Source: Paenibacillus lupini
GTDB taxonomy: Bacteria; Bacillota; Bacilli; Paenibacillales; Paenibacillaceae
DNA length: 64,000 bases
Reading direction: 5' to 3'
NCBI RefSeq assembly: GCF_011761355.1
Contig: NZ_JAASRW010000002.1
Span: 806,001 to 870,000 of the forward strand
Below the pieces are notes generated by a model. It had not been told where the DNA came from, ran no database searches, and saw nothing but the letters and a program-made list of their open reading frames with translations. Both the position numbers and the translations under genes were made by a program. How positions within the stretch are numbered: position 1 is the first letter of the stretch; each line of letters starts with the position of its first letter. Below are positions 35,609 through 44,666 of this stretch, in pieces.

Positions 35609-36841
35609 TTATTCTTTCCCATCTTTGACCGAGTACGTCTTCTGTGTCCTTAGAATAGGGAATAGCCCATACATCCAGATGATAGCGACGGCTAGGGTGC
35701 CAACGCCGCCGATGACGGTCGCAGGCACGGCGCCAACTAATCCAGCCATCGTGCCGGACTCGAATTCGCCGAGCTGGTTCGATGTGCCAATGAACAGCGA
35801 ATTGACGGCATTGACGCGGCCCTGCATCTCTTGTGGCGTGTTAACCTGTACGAGCGTCGAACGGATGACAACGCTGACGACGTCTGAAGCGCCCGTGAGG
35901 AACAACGCGAAGAGCGATAGCCAGAGGTTACGGGAGACGCCAAACAGGATTGTTGCTAACGCGAAAATCACGAGCGAGGCAAATAGCGTCTTCCCGATGG
36001 CCTTCTCAACCGAATACCGCGTTAGGATCAGCGAAACGACGATCGCGCCGACTGCCGGCGCGGAGCGAAGCAGGCCTAGACCAAGCGAACCGGTCTTCAG
36101 GATATCCTCGGCAAAGATCGGCAGCAAAGCAGTAGCGCCGCCAAGCAGAACGGCGAACAGGTCGAGCGAGATGGTGCCCAGAATGATTTTGCGAGCAAAT
36201 ACGAACCGTAGTCCGCTGAAGAAGGTGTCCATGCTGATGGTTTCCAGCTTCTTCACGAAATGGACGGTCTTGACGAAGAAAATCAGCAAGGCGGATACCA
36301 GGAGTGCGACCAGGGTTGTCATGTAAGCAAAAGAAATGCCCCAGATGACGAGGACACCTCCAAGCGATGGGCCGACGATCATTGCCGTTTGCATCGCCGA
36401 GGCGGACCAGGCTGCTGCCTTAGGCAACTGCTCGCGTTCCACGATGTCCGGCACGAGCGCGGCCGAAGCCGGGCCTTCAAAGGTACGGCAAGCGCCGAGA
36501 ATAGCGGCGGCGATCAATAAATGGATAGGATCGAGCCAGCCCTGCATGCTTCCGATGACGAGCAAGACGACGACGGCGCTCTCCATTAGTTGACAAAGAA
36601 AGACGATAGTACGGCGATCGTAGCGATCCGCTGTCTGCCCCGCCGGCAGAGTCAGCAGCAGCATGGGCAAGAACTGAGCCAGGCCAACGAGGCCAAGTTT
36701 AAAGGCGCTGCCCGTCAGATCGTACATCTGCCAACCAATAGTGACGGACAAAATTTGAAAAGCACTAGCTGAGAAAATCCGTGCGATCCATAAACGCAAG
36801 AACGAGCGGTTATGGAGGACGGACGAACTTTTTACACTCAA
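35609..36841 (-). CDS. MFS transporter (EntS/macrolide-efflux type)
   Basis: 410 aa, about 12 transmembrane helices. MFS signature between helices 2 and 3 (LPAGQTADRYDRRTI) is present. It resembles the MFS_3/EntS group of siderophore or drug exporters. The likely start is TTG at 36841 behind AAAGGATGG, giving MSVKSSSVLHNRSFLRLW, the usual N-terminus for this group; the longer frame to 36907 has no ribosome binding site. Substrate unknown. G+C-richer than the genes to its right. Confidence 0.85.
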   Translation of the reverse strand: MSVKSSSVLHNRSFLRLWIARIFSASAFQILSVTIGWQMYDLTGSAFKLGLVGLAQFLPMLLLTLPAGQTADRYDRRTIVFLCQLMESAVVVLLVIGSMQGWLDPIHLLIAAAILGACRTFEGPASAALVPDIVEREQLPKAAAWSASAMQTAMIVGPSLGGVLVIWGISFAYMTTLVALLVSALLIFFVKTVHFVKKLETISMDTFFSGLRFVFARKIILGTISLDLFAVLLGGATALLPIFAEDILKTGSLGLGLLRSAPAVGAIVVSLILTRYSVEKAIGKTLFASLVIFALATILFGVSRNLWLSLFALFLTGASDVVSVVIRSTLVQVNTPQEMQGRVNAVNSLFIGTSNQLGEFESGTMAGLVGAVPATVIGGVGTLAVAIIWMYGLFPILRTQKTYSVKDGKE

Positions 36842-37109
36842 GACAAGCCATCCTTTCTTGTTGTGCGAATGAGAGATAGAAAAATTAGGCCGAGTACATG
36901 GTTTCAACTTACCGAAACTTGTCTAGGTTTATTTAGTGTAATTATTTTAAATGAAAATGGAAGAAGAAGAAAGGGAAGTCCAGCCTATCCTATGATTCTC
37001 TTTACTCTATGAAATAGGCTTCGAGCAAGGCCATTGGAAGAACCAAGCCGTACAAGCCTTCATAGAATGAGTTAGCTTCACAATTCATCTATGAGAGGGG
37101 GAAACATGC

Positions 37110-37592
37110 ATGAGCATCATAAATTATGTCACAAATAGCGGATTCGAAGCGGGACTGACAGGGTGGGTGACCTCCGGGACAGTTGGCCTCAATTCAACCT
37201 ACAGCCATACCGGCTCGAACTCCGCCCAGGTTGCAGGAGGGACGTCCGGTTCTTATATCTATAAGCTCGTTAGTGTACCTGACAGCAACAGCTTCGAGCT
37301 GATGGTTGCGTTATCGAAGAACGGCTCTGGTCTCGGACCATCCGTCACTATTGGTGTCTTTTACTTCACAACCGGACTCGCTTTTCAGAATACGGGACTT
37401 ATAGCCACAGTGCCTTCCCGACTGCCGGACGGCACAGCGAATAACTGGAAGACTGCTTACTTCAACGTGGCACCTGCCTTCTCGGGAGGGACCATTGCTC
37501 AAATTTTCATCATGAACAGTTCGCTGGCCAATTCGGTAGACTTGTTTGTCGATGATGTACAGCTGCTGAACAGCGCTTTGGACCTTGGCTAA
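37110..37592 (+). CDS. Small beta-sandwich protein (carbohydrate-binding or NTTRR-F1-like)
   Basis: 160 aa with no signal peptide. The opening NYVTNSGFEAGLTGWVTSG and the closing DLFVDDVQLL are typical of a single galactose-binding-like jelly roll. It also resembles the NTTRR-F1 domain found in Bacillales at the start of spore-coat or exosporium repeat proteins (from memory). Here the domain stands alone. GAGGGGG lies just upstream. Monocistronic with a strong terminator. A spore-surface role would be a guess. Confidence 0.65.
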   Translation: MSIINYVTNSGFEAGLTGWVTSGTVGLNSTYSHTGSNSAQVAGGTSGSYIYKLVSVPDSNSFELMVALSKNGSGLGPSVTIGVFYFTTGLAFQNTGLIATVPSRLPDGTANNWKTAYFNVAPAFSGGTIAQIFIMNSSLANSVDLFVDDVQLLNSALDLG

Positions 37593-37600
37593 GCAAATGA

Positions 37601-37639
37601 AAAGGGAAGAAACAGGTGCGTCCTGTTCTTTCCTCTTTA
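37601..37639 (+). terminator. Terminator after the beta-sandwich protein gene
   Basis: 15- to 16-bp imperfect stem (AAAGGGAAGAAACAGG / CCTGTTCTTTCCTCTTT) with a 5-nt loop. Confidence 0.75.
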
Positions 37640-37748
37640 AGCGAAATTCGACATCAAATATGTAACGTTTTCACTTAAAGTTGGAGATACTGTGTTTAAG
37701 GTAACTTATGAGTTTCAGCAATCATTTTCTAAATGTGAGGGAGTGTAT

Positions 37749-38690
37749 ATGATGTTGATTACTTATAAGTCTTCTCCTGATGGCATTCTGGAAACAATAG
37801 CAAACTTTGAAAAGAATAGCTGGATACATATTACTGCGCCGTCAAAGGAAGAACTTAAAGAGGTGGCTCAGCTTTGTAATATCCCCATGGAATTTTTAGA
37901 AGATCCGTTAGATTTAGAAGAAAGTGCACGGATTGAATATGATGAAGAGACGAATTGTACATTAATTATTAATGATTTTCCCATTATTGATGGTAGTAAT
38001 CTTCAATTTGATTCTTATATTACGATTCCTATTGGAATCATCTTAGGAACGGATTACATTGTTACGGTATGTAACCAATCCACTAACTCTTTAGATCATT
38101 TAATTAAGAAAAATGTGAACACCGCGATGAAGAATCGTGTTGCATTAGAGATGCTATTATTATTTTCAACTCAGTATATAGAGAAATTAAAGCTTCTCAA
38201 CAAGCAGCGTCTTAAAATCGAGAGTCATTTGCGTGATTCCTTAACGAATAAACAGCTCTATGACCTCATGGAGATTGAAAAAAGTTTAGTTTATTTTCTC
38301 ACCTCTTTAAAGGCTAATGCGGATGTGATAACCAAGCTTTTTCGCACCAGTTCCATGAAATTATATGACGAAGACAAAGATCTTCTAGAAGATCTAAAAA
38401 TTGAAAATAATCAAGGGATTGAAACGACAGAATTATATACAAGAATTTTGAACAGCATAACAGGTTCGTATTCTTCACTCATATCCAATGAATTAAATAA
38501 AACAATGAAAACTCTTACGTTATTTACCGTTTTTCTAACTTTGCCTACACTTGTGTTTAGTTTCTTTGGTATGAATGTGGCCTTGCCTATTGCGGATAAA
38601 GACCCCTTCTCTTGGATTCTAACACTGATCATAGCATTCATTTTTGTTGCTTGGATCGGGTTGGTACTATGGAAGAGGAGGATGTTCTAA
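37749..38690 (+). CDS. CorA-family magnesium/divalent-cation transporter
   Basis: 313 aa. Large cytoplasmic N-terminal domain with long helices, then two C-terminal transmembrane segments. The selectivity motif of the family, GMN, is in FFGMNVALP at the end of the first helix. ATG at 37749 follows GAGGGAGTGTAT; the frame continues up to 37692 without a good site. Imports Mg2+ or a similar ion as a pentamer. Confidence 0.92.
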   Translation: MMLITYKSSPDGILETIANFEKNSWIHITAPSKEELKEVAQLCNIPMEFLEDPLDLEESARIEYDEETNCTLIINDFPIIDGSNLQFDSYITIPIGIILGTDYIVTVCNQSTNSLDHLIKKNVNTAMKNRVALEMLLLFSTQYIEKLKLLNKQRLKIESHLRDSLTNKQLYDLMEIEKSLVYFLTSLKANADVITKLFRTSSMKLYDEDKDLLEDLKIENNQGIETTELYTRILNSITGSYSSLISNELNKTMKTLTLFTVFLTLPTLVFSFFGMNVALPIADKDPFSWILTLIIAFIFVAWIGLVLWKRRMF

Positions 38691-38691
38691 T

Positions 38692-38925
38692 TTGTTACGA
38701 CTCCTGTTCGCGAATGAGACGGCTCAAGATTTATACATGATGAAATACGAAAGCATGGAAGAACGGATAAGACAGTGGGAAACTTTTGCTCAGGACATGG
38801 AATGGAATGACGTAAAACAAAAATCCGAACAGAACGGAAAAATTGTCGAACGTGTCGATCAGTTCTTTTTTCTTCCGGTGATTCAATGCAGCAGTTCTCG
38901 GATGCACGAGAGTATTGCTAGTTAA
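38692..38925 (+). CDS. Doubtful small ORF after corA
   Basis: 77 codons from a TTG at 38692 right after the corA stop. The middle is charged and helical (KYESMEERIRQWETFAQDM). No recognised family and no good ribosome binding site. It could be a small real gene, or the tail of a decayed gene. The following ~230 bp up to the aldo/keto reductase hold only its promoter. Confidence 0.25.
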   Translation: MLRLLFANETAQDLYMMKYESMEERIRQWETFAQDMEWNDVKQKSEQNGKIVERVDQFFFLPVIQCSSSRMHESIAS

Positions 38926-39158
38926 CTTGAAGTAACTATATATAAAATATTTCACTTCTTCTCATGTCAAGTTGGATTCTCTATAATCAAGGTTGTCAAA
39001 ATAATCAGATTTATTTAATGAATAGTTGAGCCTTAGAAGGCGTGGGATTTCTAGCAGGATCTATACACACCCTAGCATAACGGATGAGGCGAGGTTAAGC
39101 GTTCACTCCAGACAAGTAAACGAATGGATTAAAATGAGGGAATCGGGAGGAATAGTAC

Positions 39159-40139
39159 ATGGAATACACATACCTGGGTAAATCCGGCTTGAAGGTTAGC
39201 AAATTATGTTTGGGCACGATGAATTTCGGTCCTGAAACGGATGAGAAGGAATCGTTCCGGATCATGGACGCCGCGGTGGACGCGGGAGTCAACTTTTTCG
39301 ATACCGCGAACGTTTACGGCGGACAAGGAAACAAGGGTAGGACCGAGGAAATCATCGGGCGATGGTTTGCGCAGGGAGGTGGCCGCAGGGAAAAGGTGGT
39401 TCTGGCAACCAAAGTATATGGCGACATGGAAAACGGTTTGGACGGACCCAATCGACCAGGCGGATTGTCCGCTTACAAAATTCGCCGCCACTTGGAGGAG
39501 TCGCTTCGCCGCTTAAACACGGATTATATTGAACTGTATCAAATGCACCATGTAGACCGCAACGTAAGCTGGGACGAGCTTTGGGAAGCGTTTCAAGTGC
39601 AAGTGAATCAGGGGAAGATCGGGTATGTAGGATCCAGCAATTTTGCCGGGAGAGACTTGGTGAAAGCCCAATATGAAGCAAAAGAAAGACATATGCTGGG
39701 ACTCGTTTCTGAACAACATAAATATAGTCTGTTGTGCAGGCTGCCCGAGTTGGAAGTGCTTCCTGCTGCTTTAGAGCACGGGATTGGCGTCATTGCTTGG
39801 AGTCCGCTCGACGGCGGTTTGCTCGGTGGAAATGCGTTGAAGGCGTCGGGCGGCGCGAGAAGCACGCGCTCCCAGGAACGGGTGGAAGCTAACCGGGAGA
39901 AGCTGGAGCGGTTTACCGACCTATGCCGGGAAATCGGCGAGAGTGAAGCGAATGTCGCACTGGCTTGGACCCTGATGCATCCAGCCATGACGGCGCCAAT
40001 TATTGGGCCAAGGACAATGGAGCAATTCCAAAATACGCTGCGTGCGGTCGATATCAAGCTTACGGAAGAAACGATGAAACATCTGGATGAAATATTCCCA
40101 GGACCAGGCGGAGACGCTCCGCAAGCTTACGCGTGGTAA
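39159..40139 (+). CDS. Aldo/keto reductase
   Basis: 326-aa NADP(H)-dependent aldo/keto reductase, (beta/alpha)8 barrel. Catalytic tetrad: Asp (FFDTANVYG), Tyr of VYG, Lys (LATKVYG) and His (MHHVDR). C-terminal cofactor segment PIIGPRTMEQF is clear. Closest to the YhdN/PdxI-like group. ATG follows GGGAGGAATAGTAC. Substrate not predictable. Single gene. Confidence 0.92.
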   Translation: MEYTYLGKSGLKVSKLCLGTMNFGPETDEKESFRIMDAAVDAGVNFFDTANVYGGQGNKGRTEEIIGRWFAQGGGRREKVVLATKVYGDMENGLDGPNRPGGLSAYKIRRHLEESLRRLNTDYIELYQMHHVDRNVSWDELWEAFQVQVNQGKIGYVGSSNFAGRDLVKAQYEAKERHMLGLVSEQHKYSLLCRLPELEVLPAALEHGIGVIAWSPLDGGLLGGNALKASGGARSTRSQERVEANREKLERFTDLCREIGESEANVALAWTLMHPAMTAPIIGPRTMEQFQNTLRAVDIKLTEETMKHLDEIFPGPGGDAPQAYAW

Positions 40140-40174
40140 TGGCAACCGCAGGATAGGCTCCGCGCCTTATACAG

Positions 40175-40206
40175 AACCCCGTAGCCATAGGGCTTACGGG
40201 GTTTTG
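40175..40206 (+). terminator. Terminator between aldo/keto reductase and gerA operon
   Basis: Stem AACCCCGTAGCC / GGCTTACGGGGTT with a 4-nt loop and TTTT following on the plus strand. Confidence 0.8.
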
Positions 40207-40221
40207 ACACTTTTCAAGCAA

Positions 40222-41277
40222 TCAAGGCAGCTTCAGATTGCCCGTATTACGGATCGTGGTTATTACTTTAAGATTAATTTTGACGTGAGGGTAATACTCC
40301 GTACGCCAATTTGCCAGTTCTGTCCTCGTAAGATCATTACGGAAATGCTGGCCAATGCCAAAGATATCTGCTTGGGTACGCTGGACTTTTTGGAGAAGCT
40401 GCTCTAACCTGCGCTGCAGAAGAGTCTGTAGCTCCAATTTGATCTCTTTTGTAGATGGGTGTCCTGTTGCATCCAGAATAATGACATTTAGATGGAGCGT
40501 ACAATACATCTCGGGGTTTTTATTATCTAACTTAGTTTGATGTCGGATATGGCTGTTAACAAGTTGAAGGGTAGCTTTACCTGTAACCTCGATTTTTCCA
40601 TCCAAACTAATCCCGTTAAATACGTTATACAATAAGGTTTGTTCATTACTTAAACGCCCCACCATCTTACCGTTCTTGAGAATTCCGGACCCATTACTTT
40701 GGATTGCCGTTGTCTCGCCAGATTGAATGACAGGGAGGACAACATCATGAGTATAAGAATGGATGCTTCTGAACACTTTCCACACGGGCGTATAGGCAAT
40801 TTCAGGATTCCATCCGGAGTTTTTTTGGAAAAAATCGTAGATTTCATTACCATCTCCGTTAGATGGATTGTTAATTCGTTTAAAAAATTGGTCAAGCGGT
40901 TCATCGCAAATAACAAACATAGTTTTTGGTGAAACGTGACGAGAACGGATTATGCTGTCTACTATTTCATCCAATCCTCGGTGTGCAAAAGTTTTATCCA
41001 CGATAATAACCTTCAAATGAAGCAAATCCAGCTGACTCTCCATATTCATGCTGATATTATCGACGGCTGAACTAACGGAATCTCCTGTGGCTGTAATAAC
41101 CTGAATCCCTGCATTCCTTTCGCTTACCTTTGGAATATCCAGATATATCTTATATTTTCCATTCTGATAAGAAATTCCCATAGCAATTGGTAAGGCGCGG
41201 TGGTTAATATCTTTGTTGTCCCAGCATCCGCTAAGCATAGTCATGAATGTAAGTCCTATTAAGATTCGCAGTATCAT
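40222..41277 (-). CDS. Spore germination receptor lipoprotein, GerAC family
   Basis: 351-aa lipoprotein, C subunit of a Ger-type nutrient receptor in the inner spore membrane. Signal and lipobox MLSGC are followed by WDNKDINHRALPIAMGIS, the typical start of mature GerAC proteins. The C-terminal domain (about 200-350) is the Ger(x)C fold. ATG at 41277 overlaps the GerAB stop by ATGA; the longer open frame up to 41427 lies inside gerAB and is not used. Confidence 0.93.
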   Translation of the reverse strand: MILRILIGLTFMTMLSGCWDNKDINHRALPIAMGISYQNGKYKIYLDIPKVSERNAGIQVITATGDSVSSAVDNISMNMESQLDLLHLKVIIVDKTFAHRGLDEIVDSIIRSRHVSPKTMFVICDEPLDQFFKRINNPSNGDGNEIYDFFQKNSGWNPEIAYTPVWKVFRSIHSYTHDVVLPVIQSGETTAIQSNGSGILKNGKMVGRLSNEQTLLYNVFNGISLDGKIEVTGKATLQLVNSHIRHQTKLDNKNPEMYCTLHLNVIILDATGHPSTKEIKLELQTLLQRRLEQLLQKVQRTQADIFGIGQHFRNDLTRTELANWRTEYYPHVKINLKVITTIRNTGNLKLP

Positions 41278-42365
41278 GTGCTGTTCAACTCGCGTTTTAG
41301 TTTCCTTGCGTGTAACCATCCTATTACTAGTACAACGACAGGAGTTACGCAGGCTACATATAGTCGTAAGGGTGTATTCCATTGGAAGAGAAGATCCACG
41401 GTTTTCCAATCCGGAATAAACAGGCATATGATTAAAGAGTAAGTGATAAGGATTGGCACCAGAAAGTTAGGGCTAATGTCCTTTATACCAAGCCGAACGA
41501 TTTCAAGAATCTGAAACATGGTTGCAGCTATGAAAAACATGCAGAAAGCAACCAGACTGAGTAATAAGAACACATTGATCCGGTCAAACATGAGCCAGTT
41601 GATTGAGATTGTGTCTACAATAAAGAGATAAGGGAATTGAAGCTGGCGCGCGCTTTCTTCGCCTAGAGTCAGAACCGGTACATATACAGCAATCAAATAG
41701 GAAGGGAGAATCACTAAGCTTCCCCAGAAAACGGCCTTTGGCTTGTAAACCGTATAGGACGGAAGAAATCCAAGCAGTAAAAATCCGCCCGAATAAGCAA
41801 ACAAGCTTTTGTAAAAGGAAGGATGCGTCAGAAAATGAAGCGCTCTAGGACCAGGCCATAACGGAAACAAGTAATGCCAATCGACATTCTGGAATGAAGT
41901 TGCAAGTACAAAAACAATGGGTATAACGAACAAGCAGCTAAACATGATCGACAATCTGAGCAAGCCTCCGATCTTCCCGTGCAAAGTCATAAAGCCTGGG
42001 ACAAGGAGAAGGAGCAATATTAGAATCCATATCGGAGTGTTGGATAAAAAGGCGATAGAAATGACTTCTGAAAATGAACGAACCGCTATTATCATAATCC
42101 ATGACAAATAAAGCAGCATAGGTAATAAAACAGCCCAGGCCACTATTTTATTTTTTCTCAAAAGAATGTTCACGATACTCTCACCTTGAAAATAACGTAA
42201 CCCCTTGAGATAAACGAATATGATTAAAAGATGAAACACGAACCCAGTAAGTACGGGCAGCCATTGTGCTTCGTTCGTACTATCGATTACATCGCTGGGG
42301 TATAAGAAAAAAATTAACCCCAGATGGGTCAAAATGTAAGTTGTGGAAACTTGAAGGTTTGACAT
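41274..42365 (-). CDS. Spore germination receptor permease-like subunit, GerAB family
   Basis: 363 aa with about ten transmembrane helices, amino-acid/polyamine/organocation superfamily. It forms the B subunit and probable ligand-binding part of the germinant receptor. The N-terminus is slightly diverged from the usual consensus. Start ATG is 1 bp after the GerAA stop, with AAAGGAG inside gerAA. Confidence 0.92.
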   Translation of the reverse strand: MSNLQVSTTYILTHLGLIFFLYPSDVIDSTNEAQWLPVLTGFVFHLLIIFVYLKGLRYFQGESIVNILLRKNKIVAWAVLLPMLLYLSWIMIIAVRSFSEVISIAFLSNTPIWILILLLLLVPGFMTLHGKIGGLLRLSIMFSCLFVIPIVFVLATSFQNVDWHYLFPLWPGPRALHFLTHPSFYKSLFAYSGGFLLLGFLPSYTVYKPKAVFWGSLVILPSYLIAVYVPVLTLGEESARQLQFPYLFIVDTISINWLMFDRINVFLLLSLVAFCMFFIAATMFQILEIVRLGIKDISPNFLVPILITYSLIICLFIPDWKTVDLLFQWNTPLRLYVACVTPVVVLVIGWLHARKLKRELNST

Positions 42366-42366
42366 T

Positions 42367-43686
42367 TCAATCTCCTTTAGCCCGGATCAATTGCAAATAT
42401 GGAATACCAAGTGTTCGGACACCAGCCAAGTAAGCACATAGAATGACAAGTCCTGACAATAGGCCAAGCACCCCTAGGAACGCCGACAGAATCAAAAGCA
42501 AATACTTAGATAATCGGAGTGTATAGGAGTTTTGAAACCCTACAACGGTGGCGTTAGCAATAGTAGCAGCGGCAAGCACTATAATGAGAAGATTGCTTAC
42601 TAATTTGGCATCGACCACGGCTTGTCCAAGTACTATACCGCCAACCATGGTAACGGTAGGCCCGATACTGGTAGGGAGCCGAATAATAGCTTCCATAATT
42701 AACTCCATGATACCGAGCAGAAGAAGGGCTTCAATGATTGCCGGATACGGCACATCAAGGCGGCTTCTTGCAATGGAATGAGCCAGCTCAAAGCGTAATA
42801 CATCGGGGTTAACCGAGACCAGAGCAACATATAGGCCGGGAAAAATTAACGTTGTTAGTGATCCGATTATGCGCAGGATTTTGAGCATCCAGCTAAATAC
42901 AGGCGGATGGTTCAAATCATCTTCCGTAATGAACATATCGGATACAAGGCTTGGCAAAATAATGGCAAACGGCAGTCTTTCAATGAAAAGAACAGCTCTT
43001 CCGTTTTTGATGGCTCGAACGGCATTCTGTGGAAGCTCGTGGGTCATATAATGGGTAACCAGAGAAAATTTCGAAAACTGAAAGACCGAGGAAAGCTCCT
43101 TTAGATTTGAAATTTCCGTATTTAGATTAGCCTCAAGCTTCTGTGTCAATGTGTCCAGTAGGGTTGGATCAATGGTTTGTTCCGAAAAACACAGCATCAC
43201 TGTGTTTTTCTTGTCATTGCCAAACGAATAAGTCTTTATTCTGAGGTCATTGTCATTCAAATGGCTGCGAAGCAGAACAAGATTGGAATTTAGGTCCTCG
43301 TTAAACGCACTATTAGAACCACCTACATTATTCTCCATTGTGGGCAAAGAGATAGACCTGCTGTTTGGCTGAGGTACAGGATAAATACTGATAACCTTAC
43401 CTGTAGCATCATGAACAGCGATAAGCATACCGTCACTGATTTCAGAGATGATTGTATTCGTATCCAATGCGATTGCTTGGCCAAGTCCAGTGAAGATATC
43501 AAGAAGCTCCAGCCTGTTAATGGCAGCTGAGAGCAGTGGATCTCTAACCATATACATCGTTTGAGGGAAATTAATTAACGATTTTAGACCGGCGATCGTA
43601 AAAGTCTCAGAAGCAATTTGCAATTTCTGATGCACGAAATCCGGGTAGGAAGAGAAGTAGACGTTTACTTCATCTATTGCTGCCAT
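42367..43686 (-). CDS. Spore germination receptor subunit, GerAA family
   Basis: 439 aa. N-terminal cytoplasmic domain (about 1-215), the conserved loop RAVLFIERLPFAIILPSL, and C-terminal membrane helices with RLPTSIGPTVTMVGGIVLGQ, which are hallmarks of GerAA/SpoVAF proteins. The N-terminal domain is shorter than in many GerAA proteins. I chose ATG at 43686 behind AGGAGAACAACCGAT; TTG at 43719 is an alternative. First of three gerA genes; a sporulation (sigma-G) promoter is expected but was not located. Confidence 0.92.
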   Translation of the reverse strand: MAAIDEVNVYFSSYPDFVHQKLQIASETFTIAGLKSLINFPQTMYMVRDPLLSAAINRLELLDIFTGLGQAIALDTNTIISEISDGMLIAVHDATGKVISIYPVPQPNSRSISLPTMENNVGGSNSAFNEDLNSNLVLLRSHLNDNDLRIKTYSFGNDKKNTVMLCFSEQTIDPTLLDTLTQKLEANLNTEISNLKELSSVFQFSKFSLVTHYMTHELPQNAVRAIKNGRAVLFIERLPFAIILPSLVSDMFITEDDLNHPPVFSWMLKILRIIGSLTTLIFPGLYVALVSVNPDVLRFELAHSIARSRLDVPYPAIIEALLLLGIMELIMEAIIRLPTSIGPTVTMVGGIVLGQAVVDAKLVSNLLIIVLAAATIANATVVGFQNSYTLRLSKYLLLILSAFLGVLGLLSGLVILCAYLAGVRTLGIPYLQLIRAKGD

Positions 43687-43751
43687 ATCGGTTGTTCTCC
43701 TCGCAGGAATAAATTTCAAATTTATTATGTCCTTAATTTACATTGCTACTC

Positions 43752-44306
43752 TTATCCAAGCATTTTTGTAATGATCCAATATTGCCGAGCTTCTTTTTGT
43801 AACACGGAGAGATGTACGGAAATCTTGCCATTATTCTTTACAATTTGTTTAATCAGACCATCATTCCCGTATTTCTTGTTGTTATGGTTAGGATCAAAAA
43901 CATGAACCCACTTGCCCGAAACACCTACCATAAGTATGAAATGACCTACACTTGTCAAGTGTCCTGGCCCCATCGTTGCAATGACAAGGGCCCCGCCTGA
44001 GAGCGCTTTTTGTACGGTTCTCCATGCATCGGTTTGAATACAACCCAATTTATAATACTTCGAAGCCGCCACAATGAATTCCCACTCTGTACCCTTCTTT
44101 GGTGTGCGGTATCCCTTGTCTAATGCGAACTTTGCCACTTCTGTCGGCAGAACAGCCCGCCTTAGAAAATAGCTTGCCGCCATAGCAAAGGCTGTAGGTC
44201 CACAGGCGCTTGTCCCGATTGTCTGCTTCTTGTTGCCGGTAATGGTAAATGAAAGATTCGACCAACGTTTATCTTTTTGACTGTAGTAGACCAGTTTATT
44301 TGCCAC
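43752..44306 (-). CDS. C39-like cysteine peptidase family protein
   Basis: 184-aa protein of the Peptidase_C39_2 family. The catalytic Cys is in SACGPTAFAMAASYF and the His in GHFILMVGV; Asp of HVFDPNH follows. No signal peptide seen. Start is GTG at 44306 behind CAGGGGGATAACA. It lies 65 bp upstream of gerAA on the same strand, so it may be expressed with the germination operon. It could process a peptide or wall component in the spore, but that is a guess. Confidence 0.75.
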   Translation of the reverse strand: MANKLVYYSQKDKRWSNLSFTITGNKKQTIGTSACGPTAFAMAASYFLRRAVLPTEVAKFALDKGYRTPKKGTEWEFIVAASKYYKLGCIQTDAWRTVQKALSGGALVIATMGPGHLTSVGHFILMVGVSGKWVHVFDPNHNNKKYGNDGLIKQIVKNNGKISVHLSVLQKEARQYWIITKMLG

Positions 44307-44666
44307 TGTTATCCCCCTGCACATTGATAGAATGATAGAATTTCCTCATTCATCGTATGCACTTCTTGAATAAAAGTAGCCCCGGCAGATACCATGTATA
44401 AAATAAAAAACCCGCAGTCATAAAGGCTAACGGGGATTTGATACCAATATGGAAAACTTTTAATTATAAAAAATTGCGTTCACCTGCACTTATTTTTCAT
44501 TTTGTTACGTCTATTAAGAAGTAGCTGATAATATTTGCTTCTATCATTTGCGTAGCTGCTACATTTATAATGGGCTTTCATCCTAAGGGTGAAAGAGAGA
44601 TTTTCATCAATACTCAACTTCGATCGCTAGATGAAAACTCAATACCGCACAGAAAGGATGTAATAA
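44307..44666. other. Divergent intergenic region, no gene seen
   Basis: AT-rich 360 bp between the C39-like gene and the phosphodiester glycosidase gene. It must hold both promoters. A weak ACCCGC/GCTAACGGG hairpin near 44410 was seen. No ORF with a ribosome binding site. Confidence 0.5.

Noticed and set aside
44394..44440. Terminator-like hairpin in the C39/phosphodiester glycosidase intergenic region
   Set aside because: Pairing is short and broken, and it lies upstream of both divergent genes, where a terminator has no obvious use.
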